A stretch of DNA of 52,425 nucleotides, taken from assembly GCA_036652035.1 (NCBI GenBank), contig JAVVWR010000015.1, positions 1 through 52,425 of the forward strand. The letters are read 5' to 3'. The stretch is from JAEZVV01 sp036652035. Lineage in GTDB: Bacteria > Pseudomonadota > Gammaproteobacteria > Burkholderiales > Burkholderiaceae_F. Below, piece after piece: positions 30,429-40,900 of this stretch. A model generated the notes under the pieces. The model had not been told where the DNA came from, made no database searches, and was given only the letters and a program-made list of their open reading frames with translations. Numbering within the stretch: position 1 is the stretch's first letter; each line of letters begins with the position of its first letter. The translations under genes and the position numbers were made by a program.

Positions 30429-31961
30429 TTAATCGCGGCTGCGCAGAGCCCGGCGGGCCTGGATCGCTTCGGCGACGTGGGCGGTATTGATTTTGTCGTC
30501 GCCGGCGAGATCGGCAATGCTGCGAGCGAGCTTGAGCACCCGGTGGTAAGCGCGGGCCGACCAGCCCAGCCGCTGGCTCGCGGCGTGCAGCAACTGCTTG
30601 ACCGTGCCTTCGGGCCGGCAGGCGCGTTCGATCTCCATGCCCGCCAGCGCCTCGTTGGGCTTGCCCTGACGCGCCAGCGCGCGGTTGCGCGCGCGCTCGA
30701 CGCGTTCGGCTACCACCCGGCTCGATTCGCCATCAGGCAGGGCGGTGAGCTCATCGCTGGTGAGCGCGGGAACGTCGATCCGCATGTCGATTCGGTCGAG
30801 CAGCGGGCCCGAGATGCGTTCCTGATAGCGCGCGATCTGGTCCGGCGCGCAGCGGCAGGCGTGGCGGGTATCGCCCAGCCAGCCGCAGGGGCAGGGGTTC
30901 ATCGCAGCCACCAGCTGGAAGCGCGCCGGGAAGTCGACATGGCGGGCGGCGCGGGCGATCGCGATCCGGCCCGACTCCAGCGGTTCGCGCAGCGACTCGA
31001 GCACGCGGCGATCGAATTCCGGCAGTTCGTCGAGGAACAACACGCCGCGGTCGGCAAGCGAGACTTCGCCCGGCTGTGGCGGGTTGCCACCGCCGACCAA
31101 GGCCACCGGGCTGGCGCTGTGGTGCGGTGAGCGAAACGGCCGCTCGCCCCAGCGCTGCGGCGAAAACCGTGACACGAGCGACAGGACCGCGGCGGATTCG
31201 AGCGCCTCGTCGGTACTCATCGGCGGCAGGATGCCGGGCAGGCGCTGCGCCAACATCGTTTTGCCCGAGCCCGGCGGACCGGCCAGCAAAAGGCTGTGGC
31301 CGCCGGTAGCCGCGATCTCGAGGGCACGCTTGGCGGCGGCCTGGCCTTTGACGTCAGCCAGGTCGGGGTAGGCCGGGCGCTCGATGCGGACGGTGGCGTC
31401 GTGTTGCCGCAGCGGCAGAGCGTTGTCGTCCCCCGCGTCGTGCGCGAGGTGGGCCACCACGTCGGCCAGGCTGGCGGCGGGAAAGATCGGAATCGTTCCC
31501 ACCAGCGCCGCTTCGTCGGCGTTGGCGGTGGGCAGGACAAAGCCGCGCGGCGCGCCGTGGCGCGCGGCCTTGGCCACCGCGTAAGTCATGGCGAGCACGC
31601 CGCGTACCGGCCGCAGCTCGCCCGACAGCGACAGCTCGCCCGCAAATTCGTAGTTCGACAGCGAGCGAGTGGCGATCTGGCCGCTCGCGGCCAGGATGCC
31701 GAGCGCGATCGGCAGGTCGAAGCGGCCCGATTCCTTGGGCAGATCGGCGGGGGCGAGGTTGACCGTGATGCGCCGCGTCGGGAAATCGAAGCGGTTGTTC
31801 TGGATCGCCGCGCGTACTCGCTCGCGGGCTTCCTTGACCTCGGTCTCGGGCAGGCCGACCAGGGTGAATGACGGCAGGCCGTTGGCCAGATGCACTTCCA
31901 CCGTCACCTCGGGAGCGTTCATCCCGGTCAGGCTGCGCGAGCGGATGACAGCGAGGCTCAT
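30429..31961 (-). CDS. comM: ComM/YifB family Mg-chelatase-like ATPase
   Basis: A 510-residue AAA+ protein. The N-terminal domain has the Lon-protease-like fold of the family (GLPSFTLVGLPETEVKEARERVRAA). Walker A is GPPGSGKTMLAQ, Walker B is GVLFLDELPEF, and a Cys-rich insert (NPCPCGWLGD, then CRCAPDQ) precedes sensor motifs. ComM is a hexameric branch-migration helicase that promotes integration of donor DNA in natural transformation. It lies 22 bases after pelG on the same strand, so it may be read through from the pel operon. Confidence 0.93.
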   Translation of the reverse strand: MSLAVIRSRSLTGMNAPEVTVEVHLANGLPSFTLVGLPETEVKEARERVRAAIQNNRFDFPTRRITVNLAPADLPKESGRFDLPIALGILAASGQIATRSLSNYEFAGELSLSGELRPVRGVLAMTYAVAKAARHGAPRGFVLPTANADEAALVGTIPIFPAASLADVVAHLAHDAGDDNALPLRQHDATVRIERPAYPDLADVKGQAAAKRALEIAATGGHSLLLAGPPGSGKTMLAQRLPGILPPMSTDEALESAAVLSLVSRFSPQRWGERPFRSPHHSASPVALVGGGNPPQPGEVSLADRGVLFLDELPEFDRRVLESLREPLESGRIAIARAARHVDFPARFQLVAAMNPCPCGWLGDTRHACRCAPDQIARYQERISGPLLDRIDMRIDVPALTSDELTALPDGESSRVVAERVERARNRALARQGKPNEALAGMEIERACRPEGTVKQLLHAASQRLGWSARAYHRVLKLARSIADLAGDDKINTAHVAEAIQARRALRSRD

Positions 31962-31983
31962 GGCAAGGGTTCCCGGACGAGGT

Positions 31984-33363
31984 TCATGTGCCCCTTTGCA
32001 GCATGAAGGTGCGGTATTCGAGGTTTTCGAACTCGTAGTCGAGCCATAGCGTACCGACCACGCAGGTGATCAGCAGCGCACCGGCGTACCCATAGCCGTA
32101 GAACTCGGGGCCGAGCCGCAGGCCGATCAAGGTGCCGAGCGCGTTGAGCAAGAGAAAGAGGCCGGTGATCGCCAGCGCCTGATGGCGCCGATCGAGATAA
32201 AAAAGGAGATTCAGAATGCCAAGCAGGACGACTTGCATGCCGGCGCCCACCACCATCACGTTGAGCAGCGGTCCGTAAAGTGGCGAGATTCCCAGCCAAT
32301 TGAGAATGTCGCCGCCGGCGATGATCACTACCAGCGCCGTGATCGCCTGAATTTTGATGATTTCCTGCAGCCCCATGCGAGCCGACTCGACCATGCCGTT
32401 GCGCAGCCGCTCGATCAGGGCCAGCGAACCGCCGCTGCGCACCGCATCGTAGTACGAGTCATACCAGTCGACGAAGTCGGTCTCGAGCCGCAGCAGAAAG
32501 ACCGCCATGCCGGGAATGATCGACAGATAGGCGAGAAAGATCGGCAAGTCGTAAATCAGAGAGGAGCGCAGCGGGCCGATGATCGCCTGGCTGGTCGGCG
32601 GCCAGAACCAGAAGATGAACTTGTCGATCCAGATCCCGAGGTTGTAGACCAGACCAATCGCCATCAGGGTGCGGAAATGTTGTCCGGGGCGAAAGAATTC
32701 GAAGCTCATGAAGTGGCGTGTCGGAAATTCGCGTATCACCAGCGCGATCATTCCGGCGAGCAACACGCCCTGCCCGAGCACGAAGCCGCCCAGCAACCCC
32801 TCCAGGCCGAGCTTGGCGAGTCCCAGCGCGGCGATCACCGAGATGCCGTAGCCCACGCCATAGAGCGCGAGGATCGCCTGGTGCTGTTTGATGCCGGACA
32901 GAAAGATGGTCGCGATCCAGATGTCGGCCAGCAGGACGAACCCCGCCACCATCAGCAGGCGATAGATCACCGGCTCGCCGTCGAACAGGCCGATCGCCAC
33001 AGCCATGCCGATCAGGCCTGAAACCCAGGTCGTCACCAGGAGAACGCCGTTGAAGTTGGGCAGGATGAGGTGATCCGACTTCTCAAACAGCCGGTCCGAA
33101 ACGAAGCGGGTGAATGCAAGCTGCAGCGGCCCGGTGAGGATCAGGCTGGTGGCGATCAGATAAGTGACCGAGATCTGAAACTGGGCCACCGCGGCGCTGG
33201 GTCCCTGGCTCGAGATCGACACCAGACCGACCAGCAAGACGCCAACGATCGACAAGACCCACGGCCCGGAGCCGATGATGCCGGCGTAACCGTAAGCCGA
33301 GATCAGGCTGACCAGGGTGCCGCGGTTGAGAATGCGGCGCAGCTCGAAACCGATGCCGGCCAT
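31984..33363 (-). CDS. pelG: Pel polysaccharide inner-membrane transporter PelG
   Basis: A 459-residue membrane protein with about 12 transmembrane segments, starting MAGIGFELRRILNRGT as PelG does (P. aeruginosa PelG is 456 residues). It belongs to the MOP/flippase-like superfamily and with PelD, PelE and PelF forms the complex that makes and exports the Pel polymer across the inner membrane. Its ATG overlaps the pelF stop by one base (TGATG). Confidence 0.94.
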   Translation of the reverse strand: MAGIGFELRRILNRGTLVSLISAYGYAGIIGSGPWVLSIVGVLLVGLVSISSQGPSAAVAQFQISVTYLIATSLILTGPLQLAFTRFVSDRLFEKSDHLILPNFNGVLLVTTWVSGLIGMAVAIGLFDGEPVIYRLLMVAGFVLLADIWIATIFLSGIKQHQAILALYGVGYGISVIAALGLAKLGLEGLLGGFVLGQGVLLAGMIALVIREFPTRHFMSFEFFRPGQHFRTLMAIGLVYNLGIWIDKFIFWFWPPTSQAIIGPLRSSLIYDLPIFLAYLSIIPGMAVFLLRLETDFVDWYDSYYDAVRSGGSLALIERLRNGMVESARMGLQEIIKIQAITALVVIIAGGDILNWLGISPLYGPLLNVMVVGAGMQVVLLGILNLLFYLDRRHQALAITGLFLLLNALGTLIGLRLGPEFYGYGYAGALLITCVVGTLWLDYEFENLEYRTFMLQRGT

Positions 33364-34919
33364 CAGTCCTCCGTTGTGGCCGGATTCATGGCGTCGTCGT
33401 ACAGCGCGCGGTAGGCATCGAACATCTGGCGGTCGGTGTAGAAAGTCTCCACCCGCTCGACCGCCGCGCGGCTGGCCGCGTGCCAGCGATCGGGCTCGGC
33501 CAGCAGGCGGGCGATCGCCTCGCCCAGCCCGCCCGGATCGGCGATCCGTACCACTTCACCCGACGCGCCGATCGCGGTGTCATCGGGCGCGATGCCGTAA
33601 ACCAGTTGCCGGCATGAACCGACGTCGGTGGTCACGCACGGGGTGCCGGCGGCATAGCCTTCGAGCACCACCAGCGGCAGTCCTTCGGAGATCGAGCTCA
33701 GCACCACCAGGCCGACTTTCGGCAACAGCTCGGCGATGTCCTGAAAACCGAGGAACTTCACGTTGTTGGTGAGTCCCAGACTGTCGACCAGCAAATGGCA
33801 TTCGCGCGCGTATTCGGGGTCTTCTTCGTCGGGGCCGGCGATCCAGGCCTGGGCCGTGGGCAGGCGCGCGAGCACCGTGCGCATCGCACGGATGAAGGTC
33901 TTGATGTCTTTGATCGGCACCACTCGGCCGATCAGGCAGGCCACCGGTGGCGGTGACCGATCGGCTCCGAATTCGCGTTGCGCGCGCAGCGCCACGTAGC
34001 GCTCCAGGGGCACCCCGTTGGGAATGTTGCGGGTGCGGTGGGCGGGCGCGCCGTCCGCTATCTGACGCAGGCGGTTGGTTTCGAACAGGGCGACGATGTT
34101 GTGCGCCGAGGCGTAGCACGAGCGTCCGAGCGCCTCGAAGAAGCGGATCCACAAGCCGCGGAAGTAAGCGAGTTCGCCGCCGCGTTCGAATTCGCTGCGG
34201 TTATCGCGCAGCCACTCGCTCTGGAACAGGTCGATCTTGCGTTCCTTGGTGTAGATGCCGTGCTCGCTCACCAACAAGGGGGCGCCCTGGGTGTGGGTCA
34301 GCAGGCAGCCGAGGAACCCGGCGTAACCGGTCGATACCGTATGCAAGACGCGCGCTCGCGGCGCTTTCTTGGCCGCCGCGAGCAGGCGCCAGATCGGTGC
34401 GTGCATGGTGCGGACGGTCCAGAAGTAATCGACGAAAGAAGGGTCGGTGCAGCGCTCTTTGTAGTTGCGGGTGACGGTCATCCAGGCCTGGTGCGAATGG
34501 AGGAAAGCCGGGGCATCGAGTGCGCCGCCGGGCGCCAACAAGGGCAACAGCTGGCCCAGCAGCGTGTTGGCCGCCGCGGCGTGGGCCGGGTCGCGCAGGC
34601 CTTCGTGCAGCTGCGCCGAGCGGGCAAATGCGGCGGCGTCGCCAGACAGCGTGCGCGGCTCGGCCGCGTCGGCGATGGGCTCGTGGATGTAGAAACACTC
34701 CAGGTGGACCAGGTTGGCCGGCAGTGCATAGCGCGGCGCACCGTAGTCCTTGCGTTGGCTGCCCAGGAAAATCGCGCCGAATCGCAGCTCGGGAAAGCCG
34801 CGAATGATCTGGTCGACCCAGCTCGAAACGCCGCCGCGCACGAACGGAAATGTGCCCTCGAGCAGCAGCAGAACATCGACGGCGCTGGCTTGACGCAGAG
34901 TGTCGGTGGGAGGGGTCAT
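33363..34919 (-). CDS. pelF: Pel glycosyltransferase PelF
   Basis: A 518-residue cytoplasmic GT4 glycosyltransferase. The N terminus has the PelF pattern LLLLEGTFPFVRGGVSSWV, and the C-terminal half has the nucleotide-sugar site (IGRVVPIKDIKTFIRA, then EGLPLVVLE with the EX7E motif). PelF uses UDP-sugars to build the Pel chain. I start at ATG 34919, one base after the pelE stop (TGAC ATG); the open frame upstream is not homologous. Its epimerised substrate is probably supplied by the galE at the head of the operon. Confidence 0.94.
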   Translation of the reverse strand: MTPPTDTLRQASAVDVLLLLEGTFPFVRGGVSSWVDQIIRGFPELRFGAIFLGSQRKDYGAPRYALPANLVHLECFYIHEPIADAAEPRTLSGDAAAFARSAQLHEGLRDPAHAAAANTLLGQLLPLLAPGGALDAPAFLHSHQAWMTVTRNYKERCTDPSFVDYFWTVRTMHAPIWRLLAAAKKAPRARVLHTVSTGYAGFLGCLLTHTQGAPLLVSEHGIYTKERKIDLFQSEWLRDNRSEFERGGELAYFRGLWIRFFEALGRSCYASAHNIVALFETNRLRQIADGAPAHRTRNIPNGVPLERYVALRAQREFGADRSPPPVACLIGRVVPIKDIKTFIRAMRTVLARLPTAQAWIAGPDEEDPEYARECHLLVDSLGLTNNVKFLGFQDIAELLPKVGLVVLSSISEGLPLVVLEGYAAGTPCVTTDVGSCRQLVYGIAPDDTAIGASGEVVRIADPGGLGEAIARLLAEPDRWHAASRAAVERVETFYTDRQMFDAYRALYDDAMNPATTED

Positions 34920-34920
34920 G

Positions 34921-35919
34921 TCAAGCGGCCCAATATTCTTGCAAGGAGGCGAGCGGGCCTGTGGTCGGCTGGGCGCCCAGCTCATACATCAGGCGGCTGA
35001 TTTCCTGCAGCCGCCCCTGGCGGAAACGCAGTTCGGCCAGATACGGTATGGCGTTGCGCTGCGCCAGACCGGTGGCGAGTGCATGGGTCAAGGCCTGGTC
35101 AGCGAGGTCGAGCTGCATGCGGCGCAGTTCAATGCGTGCGATCAGCAGCCACACGGCGCCGTCGGTGGCGCTGCCGTCGAGCGAGCGGTCGGCGTAGGCC
35201 CGGGCTTCATCGAGAGCGAAGTTGGCCATGTCGCCCTGCGCCAGGTTTTGATAAACGAGCTCCCAGTACAGGTGCGCGATTGCCCGGGTGCTGTGGACCT
35301 GGGTCGCTCGATCCCCGGCTGCCTGCGCGGTCGCCAGCGACTGGCGCGCGAGCGCCAGTCGTTCGCTGATTTCCTTTTCGCGCCGGTCGAGCATGCCGTA
35401 AGCGAGCAAGCGCATGTCTTCAAGCGGATCGGCCAGGATCTCGTGCAGCAGAGGGGCGGCCGATTGCGGCGCACTTTCGCTGAGCCGGATCAAGGCCTGC
35501 AAGCGGCGCTCGGGGGCGGCGGTGCGGTCGCGCAGCTGGGCCCGGATCGCGCTGCCGCCGCGCAGCGGGCTGACGCGGAGCTCGCGTTCGGACGAATACT
35601 CCGGACTCGCGACATGTGGGAATTGCGTGAGCGGGCCGATCGAGGGGAAAAGCCAACCGGCATAGACCCCGGCCAGAATGCACAACAACCCGATCACGGG
35701 AACGAAAAAAGCCAGACCGAACAGCAGGCTCCACAGCCAGCGGCGCGGCTGTCGCAGCTCGGCGGGAAACAGCAGGCTGCTGGCGGCTGTCACGCAGAGA
35801 GCGGCGCCGGCGTGCAGGGCGATGAAGCTCGCCAGAGCGAGCGAGTCGGGCAGGCCGAGGGCGAGCGCACCGAGCGCACTCGACTCCAACCCGAACGCCG
35901 ACAGCCAGAGCTTAAGCAT
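34921..35919 (-). CDS. pelE: Pel biosynthesis inner-membrane protein PelE
   Basis: A 332-residue protein (P. aeruginosa PelE: 329). Two hydrophobic segments near the N terminus (about 10-40 and 52-82) are followed by a soluble helical part with TPR-like pairs (LQALIRLSESAPQSAAPLLHEIL and LAFGLARQ-type helices later). PelE anchors the PelD-PelE-PelG complex. I start at ATG 35919 (MLKLWLSAFGL), giving an eight-base overlap with the end of pelD. Confidence 0.88.
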   Translation of the reverse strand: MLKLWLSAFGLESSALGALALGLPDSLALASFIALHAGAALCVTAASSLLFPAELRQPRRWLWSLLFGLAFFVPVIGLLCILAGVYAGWLFPSIGPLTQFPHVASPEYSSERELRVSPLRGGSAIRAQLRDRTAAPERRLQALIRLSESAPQSAAPLLHEILADPLEDMRLLAYGMLDRREKEISERLALARQSLATAQAAGDRATQVHSTRAIAHLYWELVYQNLAQGDMANFALDEARAYADRSLDGSATDGAVWLLIARIELRRMQLDLADQALTHALATGLAQRNAIPYLAELRFRQGRLQEISRLMYELGAQPTTGPLASLQEYWAA

Positions 35920-37285
35920 CGAGTCGCCCGAGGAAGCTCTGCAGCTGCTGGACCGGAGGCTGGCCATCGAGCAAGGCCGTGTGGACGGTCAGTCCGGCGT
36001 CTCCCATATCCATGCCGTACTGTTCTTTGAGCGCCGCGGCAATGCGTTCGAGATAGCCGCTGACGCCGGCCTCGCCGGTCAGCGGCAGCAAAACGATCAA
36101 GGCGCGCCAGTCCTTGCGCGCGATTTCCCAATCGAGGTCAGTGGTCCGTCGCAGGTGGCGGATGCGGGCGAACCACTCCGCTGGCGGCAGCCGCGAATCC
36201 TCGCGCACCGCAAAGGAGATCAGCGCCGAGCGCATCCCGGTGATTGCCTCGATCCGTGACAGACGGGCCAGTTCGGTGGCAAACGGCGCCGGGCAGCGCG
36301 GGTCGGCCAGCAGGATCGGCCGCGCCACGCCGGCCGCGTCAACGCCATCGGCGTAATAGCCCAGCGCGACGGTCATGAACTGCAGGGTCTCGAGCGTGAG
36401 CGCGGTAAACGCCATCCGCCGCACCACCAGCACGCCCAGCAGCCGGCCGCTGGAGGCGAGCAAGGGCGCGCAGATCAGGTATTGGCTCGCGCTGCCGATC
36501 TGGGCCATGCGCTCGCTCTGCACATGGGTCAGGTTGCCGTCGGCCAGGGCGGTCATCAGCATCGCGTCGTTGGTGGCGAGCGGGCCGGGATCGCCGATCT
36601 CGGCCACGGTTTGCGGCACCAGGCGTTCGCCGTCCCAGACATAGAGCGCCGCCGATTCGATGCGTGTGCTCTGCACCAGAAATTGCAGCAGCCAGGCCGA
36701 GGCCGGCAGCGCGGTCTGGGTGTCGGCCAGGATCAGGCCGCGCAGGGTGAGCATCATTTCGCGCAAGGTATACGGTCGCGAAATCAACTCCTGCTCGAGC
36801 CGCTCGTGCGACACCCCCAGCAGAAAGTGGTTGCGCGTGATCGACTGCAGACGCTCGTCAAGGTAGGCGCTGACCGCGTGGGCCTGGTGGAGCTTGATGG
36901 TCCAGACATCCGAGAACTCGCCGGCGATCAGGGCCAGGACCAGGCCCCCGAAGAAATCGACGCGCGGGAAAGCGCCCGTGCCGAGTCCAAACCGGGCCAG
37001 GACCAGCCAGGCGAAGGCCGCGACGGTGATCGCCACCAGGCCTTGAAGCGAGCCGTAGCGCAGGGCGATCACGGTCGAGAGCAGCCACAGCCAAGGGAAG
37101 CTGGCGTCGTTCCAGAACGGATCATGGGGCCGCAGCCAGACGCTGAAAGCCACCCCCAGCAGCATCAGGAGGATCGACTCGGCGCTGGCTACGCGCCAGT
37201 CGGCGGCGGTACGCCATTGCGTGATCGTGCGCGGCAGGCGTTGGCGGCCGGCCGCATCGGCCGCCGTGGCAAGCGTCGCCGTCAT
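35912..37285 (-). CDS. pelD: c-di-GMP receptor PelD
   Basis: A 457-residue membrane receptor (P. aeruginosa PelD: 455) that activates Pel export when c-di-GMP is bound. Four transmembrane segments lie in residues 33-125, a coiled-coil-like stretch about 130-170, a GAF domain about 180-320, and a degenerate GGDEF domain to the end with no GGDEF active-site sequence. The inhibitory-type site is kept as Arg380-Thr-Thr-Asp383, with Arg414 spaced like the third ligand (R367/D370/R402 in P. aeruginosa). The start at 37285 overlaps the pelC stop (TGATG). Confidence 0.92.
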   Translation of the reverse strand: MTATLATAADAAGRQRLPRTITQWRTAADWRVASAESILLMLLGVAFSVWLRPHDPFWNDASFPWLWLLSTVIALRYGSLQGLVAITVAAFAWLVLARFGLGTGAFPRVDFFGGLVLALIAGEFSDVWTIKLHQAHAVSAYLDERLQSITRNHFLLGVSHERLEQELISRPYTLREMMLTLRGLILADTQTALPASAWLLQFLVQSTRIESAALYVWDGERLVPQTVAEIGDPGPLATNDAMLMTALADGNLTHVQSERMAQIGSASQYLICAPLLASSGRLLGVLVVRRMAFTALTLETLQFMTVALGYYADGVDAAGVARPILLADPRCPAPFATELARLSRIEAITGMRSALISFAVREDSRLPPAEWFARIRHLRRTTDLDWEIARKDWRALIVLLPLTGEAGVSGYLERIAAALKEQYGMDMGDAGLTVHTALLDGQPPVQQLQSFLGRLDA

Positions 37286-37851
37286 CAGGACCCGGCGGCC
37301 GCGAGTGGCCGGGCCAGTTCTTCGATCAGCTGTTGGGCGGTGCCTGACAGCGACTGCCGGCTCCACCCCGAGCGGCTGCCGCTGGCCGACCACAGAACCT
37401 GGTCGCTGCCGACGTCAATCAGTTGCAGCGTCAGTCCTACCGCCGGTTCGCCATCGACGCCGACCTTGTAGCGCCATTCGGTGACCGTACCGGTGAGCGC
37501 GTAACGGACGCCAGCGGTTCGCGCCCATGCGAGCGACTGGGCCAGTGGCACGCTGGCGGAGGGATCGAACAAGGCATCGACGGTTGGCATCAGCGGCGCG
37601 CGTTCCAGTTGACCCACGCCACGGGCGCGCAGCACCGCTTCGACGATGGCCGCGGCGCGGTTGCCCGCGAGCGGAGTCTCGGTGTCGTTGGCGATCGGCA
37701 GCACCGCCCAGCGGGCGTTGGCGGTCAGCGCCGGAGTGGGCGCGCGCACGACGGTTGAACAGGCCGTGAGCCCGAGCAGGACGAGCGCTCCGGCGGCGGT
37801 GAGGGACAGGGCTCGCAAGCGAGAGCGCAGATTCACGATGCTTCCTTTCAT
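37285..37851 (-). CDS. pelC: Pel outer-membrane lipoprotein PelC
   Basis: A 188-residue lipoprotein (P. aeruginosa PelC: 172). The signal peptide ends in the lipobox LTAC with Cys31, followed by the compact fold RWAVLPIANDT and ATSGVRYALTG-type segments (here RTAGVRYALTGTVTEW). PelC forms a periplasmic ring that funnels the cationic polymer to PelB. A 60-base gap separates it from pelB; it overlaps pelD by one base. Confidence 0.92.
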   Translation of the reverse strand: MKGSIVNLRSRLRALSLTAAGALVLLGLTACSTVVRAPTPALTANARWAVLPIANDTETPLAGNRAAAIVEAVLRARGVGQLERAPLMPTVDALFDPSASVPLAQSLAWARTAGVRYALTGTVTEWRYKVGVDGEPAVGLTLQLIDVGSDQVLWSASGSRSGWSRQSLSGTAQQLIEELARPLAAAGS

Positions 37852-37911
37852 AAGGCCAATTGGATCACGCGTCGGTCGCGGTGGGCGCGTGTCGGGTCAA
37901 TCTCATGGCGG

Positions 37912-40900
37912 TCAGTGGAACCACTGCCAGCTCAGTGCTAGGCGGCGGTAGGGGACCGGGTTGGATGCGGTGGCTGTGCCACCGGCCCACGCCAGCGCCA
38001 GCCGGTCCGATCCCAGCAGCGTGCCGGCGATGCCGAGCGCCCAGGTGGTGTTCAAGCCGCTGACCGAATCGCGGTAGACGGAAACCTCGCCCCAGGGTCG
38101 CCAGGCGCGGGTGTAGGCCGTGGCCATGCTGGCGCCGGCGGTCAGCGACAGGCCGAGCTGTTGCGAGCTGGCCGGCAGCAGGAGCCGGGCGTCGAGGTGG
38201 CGCAGCGCCGCTGGCACCAGGGGCGCGATCGAGGGGTCGATCGCGCCGCTCGCGCTGAAATTCTGGTCGAGCCACCACAGCCGCACGCCAAGATCGGGAT
38301 ACGCCGCGCGCAGCGAGGTACCGGCTTCGACACGCAGCGAATGACCACGGCCGATCGCCGCACCGGTCTGGGTGATGTAGTGGCTGGCATCGGCGTTCAG
38401 GCTCAGATAGTCGCGGGCGCTCACCTGCCATTGCAGCGACCCGGCGAGGCGATTGCGTGCGCCCCCCAGGCTGAGGTAGGCGTTCTCGTCGGTGCGCTGC
38501 TGCCACTGAGCGCTGGCGCTGGCACGCAGGCGGCTGCCCAGCGGACGTTCGAGTTCGAGCGCGGCACCGGCCTGGTCGTGCAGCGCTGAGCGCGCATTGA
38601 GCTGCCAGCGTGCGGTGGCGGCGTCGCCGAACGGAACGCCCAGCACGGCGATCAGTTCCCGGTCGTGCGCCGGCACGGTGGCGAGGATCGCCGTGTTCTG
38701 CGTGGCGTGCTGGCGCTCGTCGGCGGCCAGGCGCAACCCGGTGTGCGGCGTCGGCCGCAACCCGGTGTGGACTTGCGTGCTGCGAGTTTCGAGCGGCCAT
38801 TGGCGCAGCGATTCGACCGTGGCGCCGCTGCTGACGGGGGCGTCGAGCAGGGTTTCGGTCAGCAGCGTGTGGGCGGTATCGCTGCCCGGTCGACGCTCGG
38901 CCAGATCGAAGGCCAGGTTTTGCGCCAGATCGGCGCGTCGCACGCGCTGGGCGCCCTGGACGCGGTCGGCCGCGGGCAGCCAGTCCGCAGCCGTGTCGAG
39001 CAGGTGGGCGATGCGGTCGCGATCGTCGTTGCCCAGGGCGATCGACAGCTCGGCCCAGGCCGGCTGGCTCAGTTGGTGGGCGTAGCGGGCGAGCATCCAG
39101 GCCTGCGCCAGCTCGTTCTGCTCGCGGCCCAGGAACCACGACAAGGCGGCCTCGCGCGTGCCCGCTTGCTGGCGATCGGTCAGCAGAGCGCGCAAGCGTG
39201 AACGAGCGGCGTCGCCGCTCTCAAACAGCGGCGCGAGCGCCAACAAGCGCGCTGGAATCTCGGGGGCGCTCGCCCACGGTGTCGGGTCGGCGCGCAGTGT
39301 GAGCCAGGCGTGGCGGCGCGTGCGCCATGCGAGGTCGTCCTGGCCGAGCTGATCGAGAGCGTCGGCATAGGTAAGCCAGGTGAGCGGGTCGCGCGCGGTG
39401 GCCACGGCGCGGCGCAGCCACGGCAGCGCCTGCTGCGGTTCGGTCAGGGCCAGCCAGCCGGCCGACCACGCCGGCCACAGCGCTGGCTGGTGCTCGGCGA
39501 GCGTGGCGTAGCGCTTCAGCGTGGCGCGGGTCGTGGCGCTGTCGTGGGCGGCCACGGCCGACCACAGCAGCAAGGCCACCAGATCGGCCTGGCCGGGTTG
39601 CAGGACGAGGCCACGGCGGGCCTCGGCCAGTGCCGCCTTGGGCTCGCCCGCGGCCAAATGGAAGTAGGCGCGAGCGGCGAGAAAGCCCGGTTCGGCTTCG
39701 AGCGCCGGTTGCGTGCCGATCGAGGCCAGAAACCGGCGGGCTTGCTCGAGCTCGCCGCTGCGCCCGAACAAGGCGAGGGCCTGGGCGGCCAGGAACGGGG
39801 TGTGCCAGCGCTGCCAGCCTTGCTCGGCGAGCCGCGCGGCGGCGCCGGGCTGGTCCGGGCCGAGCAGGTTGACGGCGTCGATGGAGTGGCTTTCGGTCGC
39901 TGCATCGCTGGCGATCAGATGACGCAAGGCGACCATGGTCTCGTCGCGATCGCCGCGCCATTGCGCCAGCTGGGCGAGTGCGGTCCAGTAGTCGGCGTCC
40001 TGGCCGCTGGCCGCGGCCCGCGCCGATTGCAGAGCGGTCCATGCGGCGTCGGTCCGGCCGCGCGCGAACTCGGCAATCGCAAGTTCGGTCGCGCGCGCCG
40101 GGTTGGCGCCGAACTCGGCGATCAGATGGCGAAGCGTCTGCGCCCGTTCCTCTTCAAGCCCGAGATTGGCTTCGAGCGCGGCCCGGGTTTCGAGCGCCCA
40201 GAGTCGCTCGTCGGGGTCGCGGATCGAGGTGAGGAACTGGATCGCGGCTTCGGGCTCGCCCATCAGGTCGAACGCGGTGACGATGGCACGGGCCCGCGCC
40301 CGGGTTGGTTGACGGGCCTGCAGTGGCAGCAGCGCTTCGAGCCAGGCCGCATGGTCGCGCACTTGCGGGGCACGGCGCTCAACCTCGGCCCACGCCGCCG
40401 TGGTGTGGTTCTGGCGGGCCATGGCGCGCCACTGCGCGAGGGCCAGTGGCGCGTCGCCGGTCCAGTCCGCGGTTTGTGCCAGCCGTTCGCGCCAAGCCTG
40501 CTGGCGAGGGGCCTGGCTGACCGCAGCGGCGGCCACGGCCTTGGCTTCGGTCAGGCGGCCGTTACCGGTGAAGGTCTGGTAGGCGAGCGTGTAGGCCTCG
40601 TCGTCAAACCCGCGTGTGAGAGCGGTCTGGCCATGGACGTTGCGGTTCAGTCCGACCAGCTGGGTCGCGTAGTTTTGCGCCAGCGCCGGGCGCTGGGCCG
40701 CGAGCGCGAGACGGGTCAGAAATAACAGGGTGTCGCGGTCGTGGCCGATGGCATCGACGCGGTCGTGGGCCGCTGCCAGCGCCTCGTCGAGCCGGCCAGC
40801 GGCCTGCAAGGTACGCAGGGCGTCGATCAGCCACTGGCGTCGGTTCGAGGGCAGTTGGGCGATCGACTGGGCATGCAGGTAAAGCGCGGCGGCCTGTTGC

